Shown: one piece after another, positions 57,998-64,000 of the stretch | How the letters are laid out: every line of letters begins with the position of its first letter | Position numbering within the stretch: the stretch's first letter is position 1 | NCBI RefSeq assembly: GCF_000499845.2 | Contig: NC_023758.2 | Span: 30,596,069 to 30,660,068 of the forward strand | Direction: 5' to 3' | Length of the DNA: 64,000 nucleotides | DNA from: Phaseolus vulgaris | Taxonomy: Eukaryota > Streptophyta > Magnoliopsida > Fabales > Fabaceae | Program-made: the position numbers and the translations under genes | The notes under the pieces: model-generated | What the model was told of the DNA's origin: nothing | The model's input: only the letters and a program-made list of their open reading frames with translations | Databases searched by the model: none

Positions 57998-60550
57998 GGA
58001 CGGATATCGATCCCACAAGGAACAGTGAATTATCGAGTACAATAATCGCTAAATATAAAAATAGAACAATGAAAAGAGTTTTGAATTAATTGTGTTGGCA
58101 CTGATCAATAAGAAAACAAACAAAGAATTAGTTGTTTCAATTGGAAAAATAAGGATTAGTTTCATCTCTCTCACTCTCAAGTATTTTGATTAGCATGTCA
58201 ATATTAAGTTCTTTTGATTGAAATTGATGCCCGTATAAAAATCATTTATATCGATTCCTCGCATATAAAATCCTTAAGAATGTCCCCTAACTATCGATCC
58301 CTCGCATAATTATAAGAACAACTTAGAACGAAGCTCAGACGTTTAATAGCAATTAACATTTTAAGTCTATTCCTAGCACTCAAATATGTTAAGTATTGTT
58401 GTTTAGGTCCGAACCCTAAAAATACCTCCCGGTCAGATTTAAGATTCTCAATTTGTCACGGAAAATTAAAAGTAAAACAACAATACCAATAATCAATCAA
58501 GAACTGAATATTAATATATAAAATATCACCTCAATACATAAGAGTTTGAGCAGATTACTCCCAATCCCAAAGGGTAGAATTAGCCACGCATACTTCTATC
58601 ACCTTCCATTCTCCCAATTGGGTTACAATTCACTCTATGGTGTTTTCCTCTCAATCTGGCACACTAAGGTTGAGCCTCTAGCCCTCTATTTATCCTAGTT
58701 TTCTAGGGTTAGGTTGTTTCCTATGTCGCGCTAACGGGCTAAATGATAAAACATAAAAAAGGCCCAATCTTTCTTTGCATCTTTTTCCATTCTGGGACCT
58801 TCTATCTTTATCTTTTTAGCTCAAATCATTCATCTTTAATCAAAATCTTCAATCTTCCTTAGAAATATGCAATTAACACCAAATTTGAGAATAAAATACT
58901 CTTATTCAAATAAAGATTATAAAAAATGTAAAAAGGTATAAATTCATAAATTAGGAATTATTTTATATGTAAATTAGCAATAAATCCTCATAAGTGCCTA
59001 TATTTTAATATGAAATATTACTGAAATTAGACACTTATCACTCTCCCCAACTTAGAATCTTGCTTGTCCTCAAGCAAAGTAAATGAATATATTTGAATTT
59101 AAATATCAAACAGCTTAATTCACTAAACAACAAATCAAATTAGAAACTTATGATGCTTCCAAATTCAAATATAGATAATTATAGACACAATCAATTTCCA
59201 GGATCAAATCAAAACAAATAAATGACAATTCATCAAGGAATATCTTCTCATATGCTCACGGGTAAGTGTTTGTTTCTCTCTATTTTCACTGAATCATAAC
59301 AAATCACAGTTGCTTTTCCTTTCATCTTCAAATCACAAACATATTAGAAACATGAATCTTGAGGTCTTTTCCAGGGTTGTAATGAGGTTGGGCTTCCAAA
59401 AAATATTGGTTTTTCTTAGATAACAAAATGCACATATTAAAGAAGAAGAACATATCTACAATTCAATTATAGAGAACATATATGTTATCTAATTACCACT
59501 TTCTTTCGATGTCACCTTTTCCCTCATTTTCTTTTTGACTTTTCATGATTTTCATGAAATTTTTCTATCTTTCTTTTCTATTTATTTTTCTTCTTCTGTT
59601 CCTTTTTTTTCTTTTCAATAATAGGAAAAGATTCTTCCTATTTTCAACTTTTTGACTTTCACAATCAGAACCAACATTCCCTTTTCTATAAGTATTGCAT
59701 TTATGTTCTCCTTCCTTAAACATGCTAAAGGGTAGGAAATTATATCAATAAAGGTTAAGGTGCAATATTAACAAAAAAATTCTTGGCCCAAAGGGGATAA
59801 AAAAAAAATGGAATTCTAATATAAAGGTTGGCTTTTTGGCCCTGGCTCCTAATTAACACAAACAAATGCCTCAAACATCTTGATGCTCTTTTATGATGCA
59901 ACAAAAATAAAAATTAAGCAACCACAACTGTCAATTCATCAGTAAAACTCTCAAACTGTTTAAGGTTCACACACTCACTTGGTTTAATTGGTCTAATTCC
60001 TTTTTGTCTTGTCATTATCTGTCATAATCAATCATCCTGTTAAATTTATGTATCATACTTTTAACTACATTTGAATAAGGATTCAATCTAATTTTGTTTT
60101 CTAACATGTGTCTAATTCATCTCACTATTTAATATTTAAATACAAATTCTTTTTTCCACAATTCAAAATTAATATTCTAGTTCTTTTTTATTTGAGAAAA
60201 ATAAACTAGAAAGCAAACAAATTAAAACTGGAAATTTATTCAAGAAAGAAAATTCAAAACCTAAAACTAACAAACTATAAAAAACAACAAATTTATTCAA
60301 AATACAAAATAAGCAATTAAAACAAACTAAAAAAAAGCAAATAAACAAAAAACAAAATAACCGAAAAATAAAATAAAATAAATAAAAACTAAACAGAAAA
60401 TAAAATTTAAATAATTGAAAAGAAAAGAGAATTAGATAGATAGAACCATATTTTTGCTCAATCCTCTCTTCTTAAGAAGTCATCCAGCTTTTTGTTAAAA
60501 TCTTTATCTATAATCTTGCTTCATTTGCTGGATCTTAAGAAGTCATCCAA
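57950..60550. mobile_element. 2.6-kb nested non-coding insertion in copia
   Basis: Sequence unrelated to copia separates the integrase tail from the end of reverse transcriptase. It begins near GATGACTTTTTACGGCAAGTGCACC and ends near TTAAGAAGTCATC; the ends are weakly inverted (GATGACTTTTTA against GATGACTTCTTA). Internal phrases such as CTATCGATCCCTCGCAT and CCCCAACTTAGAATCTTGCT are ones I recall as common plant repeat text. It has no coding frame. The exact borders and class are uncertain. The YVDD region of reverse transcriptase is absent, so insertion came with a deletion or replacement. Confidence 0.6.
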
Positions 60551-61445
60551 TGTTTTAAAGGCTACTTAAATCAATGCTTTCATATGAAAGATTTAGGCCG
60601 CCTCAAGTACTTCCTGGGGTTGAAGTTGCTCGCTCCCCCAACGGAATCTTCCTTTGCCAGAGGAAATATGCCTTAGATATCATTACTGAAGTCGAATTGT
60701 TGGGTGCGAAGCCCGCCACTACACCATGTGAAGAAAATCACAAATTGAGCTCCGCTACTGGTTCTTTTCTTTCTGACCCGGCTATGTTGGGAGGTTAATT
60801 TATCTGTGTTTCACTCGACCTGACCTTGCCTACAGTGTCCAAGCTTTATCTCAATTTATGCAAAATCCACGCTCCGAGCATTGGCAAGCTGCTCTTCGTG
60901 TTGTTCGATATTTAAAGGGGCATCCTGGACAAGGAATACTCCTACCTCGAGAGAACAACTTACAACTCTTTGGGTGGTGTGATTTTGATTGGGCAAGTTG
61001 TCCACTGACACGGAAATCTCTCACCGGATGGTTTATTCAACTCGACACTTCCCCAATCTCTTGGAAAACCCAGAAACAACAAACGGTTTCTGCCTCCTCT
61101 GCTGAGGCTGAATATCGATCAATGGCTAAGATCACCCGAGAATTAAAGTGGATTAAAGACATTCTCGCTTCTTTACATGTTCCTCATCCTGACCCAATTC
61201 GTCTTTATTGTGATAGTCAAGCAGCACTTCACATTGCTAAAAACCCGGTCTTCCACGAACGCACCAAACACATTGAAGTTGACTGCCACTTTGTTCGAGA
61301 TGAAATCATTCACAAGCGCCTTCTTCCATCCTATGTGCCCACACATACACAACTAGCTGACCTTTTCACCAAAGCTCTCGGTGCTAAAAAGTTTGGAGCC
61401 ATCTTGGTCAAGTTGGGCATTCAAGACTTACATGCTCCAACTTGA
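60551..61445 (+). pseudogene. copia reverse transcriptase end and RNase H
   Basis: The reading resumes with a CFHMKDLGRLKYFLG-type block, shifts frame at about 60614, and continues with VARSPNGIFLCQRKYALDI. It shifts again near 60795 and then runs openly from 60858 (MQNPRSEHWQAALRVVRYLK). RNase H follows (GWCDFDWASCPLTRKSLTG, SSAEAEYRSMA, LYCDSQAALHIA, HIEVDCHFVRDE), ending in TGA at 61443-61445 just before the polypurine tract. Confidence 0.85.
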
Positions 61446-61450
61446 GGGGA

Positions 61451-61682
61451 TATTACCGGACAAAATCATTATTAGACTTAATTACAGGAATATAATCACT
61501 ATTAATGAGTCTATAATTAGACTTAATTATAGGAATATAATCACTATAATTAGTCTTAATTACAGATGTTATGTGAGAAAAAGAATCTGTACGGTTCTGT
61601 ACGGTTCTAATGCTATGGTTATATATATGTATCATTGCTATAGATGAAAGACAGATTGAATAAAACAGATAATATTCTTTCA
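61451..61682 (+). repeat. 3' LTR of copia element
   Basis: 232 bp, nearly identical to the 5' LTR, and followed by the GTTAA target duplication. Confidence 0.92.
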
Positions 61683-61687
61683 GTTAA

Positions 61688-62584
61688 CAAAAAATTATAA
61701 AGAAATAAAAAAAAAAATTTAACATTCTATTCCATGCAAAAGTAAAATAAAAATAATATAAAAAAAATTATATTTAAAATGGGTTACTTCTATGAAACAT
61801 GATCCAAAAATTATTTTATTACATGATTAACTTAAATATAATTATGTCTGATCGAGAAATCGAGTTGTGGATGTATAAACCTGAATAAATATACTCACGA
61901 AAAACTCATTTAAACCGTCTAAGTAATGGTTCGGCAATTTGGCACATTAAAAATTGTAATTTAATCATTTAATAGTATTTGTAAAACTAATCTGAAAATT
62001 AAGTTACTATACCTTATATTTTTCACCCCAACCAATCTTTAAATGATTATGTTCAAGATTTTTATCACGTACTTGTCTTTTTCTATTCTTGATAGATTTT
62101 ATTTTAGAACAAGTAATATGTTTCACGTGATGTTTCATTTCAAGACAAATAGACAGGTTGGTCTGCGAATTTTTGGTGTCTTTATATGCCATTTTTGGCT
62201 TATTGTCTTCTATACATCTTTTTAAGATCTACTTTTAATAAACTTGATTTTGGCTGTCTTTTAGATATACTTTTTTTTTTCCATATTTTGTATGTGTAAT
62301 TTACAATAGATTTTAGTTCCATCTTAAAAATTAAGATTTACATAATTTAATTCTACAAAATCTAATTATAAAATGAGAATTAGGATTCTTTTATGTAATC
62401 AAATATTATCTCTTAGTGAAATATAATGTTTGAATTTTTTTTATAAAAATAATTTTTTATTAAAAAAATTATATATATTAAAAATAACATATTTCATAAT
62501 ATATATAATATATATTTATATAGTATTAGTATTTATGTCATAGTTGCAATTTAAGTTTACTTCAAATTCATAAAATTTATGTGT
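61688..62584. other. AT-rich intergenic DNA
   Basis: No gene is supported; short frames at 62007-62225 lack domains. Confidence 0.5.
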
Positions 62585-63020
62585 AATGTTCTAGTCAACT
62601 TAAAATCGGTCGGAATCTGGATGAGCAAGGCCTTCTGGAAAATGAGAGAGGGCTCCTCCTGCGATGATACTCCGACGCTCAAGTCAGTAAGAGCATAAAT
62701 ATAATGAGTATAATGTGAAATAGGAGTTGAGAGTACTCCCTGTGTTGTTTATTAGATGTTTAGATGATGTCTTTCTTCTGTAGAGCATAATCAGGTATAT
62801 GTAGACTAAATTGTAACATCTTCACCTTTAGTCATGATTCTGTCTTAATTGAGTCATTAAGGATGATTAAGTCTGATTGATTGAGATCCATTGACTTGTG
62901 CTCCCTCATAATGTTAGATACACAGGTCGGGAAACGACCCATAAATGACCAAACATCGGGCCAAACCCATGACCCAACATGCCCCCCCAGCCTCAGGCGT
63001 AGGCCAATGAGGCTAATAAG
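62585..63020. mobile_element. LTR-like fragment
   Basis: ACTCCGACGCTCAAGTCAGTAAGAG recalls the ACTCCAACGCTCAAGTCAGCAAA box of the gypsy LTR at 33653. The text GATGAGCAAGGCCTTCTGG and the ending ACCCAACATGCCCCCCCAGCCTCAGG look like a legume gypsy LTR. No partner LTR or coding region is in the window. Confidence 0.45.
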
Positions 63021-63289
63021 TTCATAGCCATTATTTACATAGATCGGTATTAAATCTATCTCACCACATGAATGGACTCAACACTTCTTTTACCTGCAAT
63101 AAATATAATTTAAAACTTACAAACTGGAACGAGTGAGAACGACATCTCCTTCCTAAACTAGACTGATCATTGTTGGCATTTTCTTCATATGATAGATCGC
63201 CATTTTTTTCACCTGTAAAAAATATAATTTAAAACTTACAAAGTAGAACAAGTGAGATCAGAATTTCCTTCACAGATTAGACTGAGCGA

Positions 63290-63815
63290 GGTCGGCACCA
63301 TACCAAGTCATAACTTGTGCATGATTTTTCGTCACATTAGGATTAAACCTAGACTTCTTTAAACCGACTTGGGTCGGTACCATACCAAGTCATAACTTGT
63401 GCATGGTTTTTTGTCACGTTAGGATTGAACCTAGACGTGATCTTCTTTTAACTGACTTGGGTCGGTACCATACCAAGTCATAACTTGTGCATGGTTTTTC
63501 GTCACGTTAGGATTGAACCTAGACGTGGTCTTCTTTTAACCGACTTGGGTCGGTACCATACCAAGTCATAACTTGTGCATGGTTTTTCGTCACGTTAGGA
63601 TTGAACCTAGACGTGGTCTTCTTTTAACCGACTTGGGTCAGTACCATACCAAGTCATAACTTGTGCATGGTTTTTCATCGCGTTAGGATTGAACCTATAT
63701 GTGGTCTTCTTTTAACTAACTTAGGTCGGTACCATACCAAGTCATAACTTGTGCATGGTTTTTCGTCACGTTAAGATTTAACCTAGACGTGGTCTTCTTA
63801 ATAATTTGAACCGAA
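63290..63815. repeat. 88-bp minisatellite
   Basis: Six copies start (CCATACCAAGTCATAACTTG) at 63298, 63380, 63468, 63556, 63644 and 63732. The period is 88 bp, except the first interval of 82. Inner copies are nearly identical. The unit contains GACTTGGGTCGGTACCATAC, with a GGTACC palindrome at the join. Confidence 0.92.
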
Positions 63816-64000
63816 CGTGGTCGATATCCCACCCAATTAAAGTTGAGGAGGTTTTTCTTCATGCATTCCCTGTTCTCAACAACTTTATACCATAAAATAG
63901 TAAGTTATGTCCACTCAAATATTTAATTAAGTATCATCAAAATATAGATTAGCCACATTTCCATAATCTCCAAACAATAGTCCCTTACAAATTACAAACT
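63816..64000. other. End of window
   Basis: It continues repeat-like sequence after the minisatellite; nothing coding is seen. Confidence 0.4.

Larger units (their letters stand above)
55318..61682 (+). mobile_element. Ty1-copia retrotransposon, young, interrupted by a nested insertion
   Basis: LTRs are 55318-55559 and 61451-61682, with a 5-bp target duplication GTTAA on both sides (55313-55317 and 61683-61687). A primer site TGGTATCAGAGC (55560-55571) complements initiator-Met tRNA. A polypurine tract GAGGGGA directly precedes the 3' LTR. By my alignment the LTRs differ by two substitutions and one 10-bp indel. The interior has gag, zinc knuckle, integrase and RNase H, but protease is deleted and most of reverse transcriptase is replaced by about 2.6 kb of unrelated sequence. 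Confidence 0.95.

Noticed and set aside
63290..63815. Regular repeats as a possible CRISPR array
   Set aside because: Units are contiguous 88-mers without unique spacers, in a plant nuclear sequence.

Overview
The window is plant nuclear DNA, almost certainly from a legume. It has AT-rich intergenic sequence, GT-AG introns, many small transposons, and nine intact protein genes whose exons join in frame. The short LTR-type repeats, the CACTA miniatures and the protein sequences fit Fabaceae. A phaseoloid legume (Phaseolus/Vigna type) is my best guess; the genus is inference.

Layout. A TPX2-like Aurora activator gene (806-6737, +, 18 exons) is followed by a tandem pair of subtilases (10907-14055 and 18187-20742, +). 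Next come a YTH-domain m6A reader of the ECT12 type (23629-25571, -) and anthocyanidin synthase (27571-28720, -). About 6 kb of repeats follows (31.3-36.7 kb): an inverted-repeat element carrying a GC-rich 26-bp minisatellite, a MULE-like miniature, and a decayed LTR retrotransposon with an antisense extra ORF. Then come PGRL1 (37444-40106, +), an alpha-expansin (42191-43540, +), a CCS52A/FZR-type APC/C activator (45839-49938, +) and STAY-GREEN (52314-53735, -). The right end is a young Ty1-copia element (55318-61682) interrupted by another insertion, a gypsy-LTR-like fragment, and an 88-bp minisatellite.

Gene order is informative. As I recall, TPX2-like, LDOX/ANS, PGRL1, FZR/CCS52A and SGR/NYE lie in this order on Arabidopsis chromosome 4 (about AT4G22860-22920). 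TPX2-like, ECT12, PGRL1, FZR and SGR lie in the sister segment (about AT4G11910-11990). This window seems to hold the union of both reduced copies. The subtilases and the expansin look like lineage-specific additions. The genes are not one pathway, but several bear on cell-cycle exit and plastid or pigment fate: Aurora activation, endocycle onset, cyclic electron flow, anthocyanin synthesis and chlorophyll removal.

The most interesting signals are these. Both introns of the first subtilase are bounded by exact direct repeats (16 bp and 12 bp) that span the splice sites, and the tandem sister lacks both introns; this looks like recent intron gain. A perfect E2F palindrome lies upstream of CCS52A, and a perfect mitotic MSA element lies upstream of the TPX2-like gene. 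All exon boundaries were set by eye from frame, splice dinucleotides and family knowledge. Exon 16 of the TPX2-like gene is uncertain by about 2 bases.
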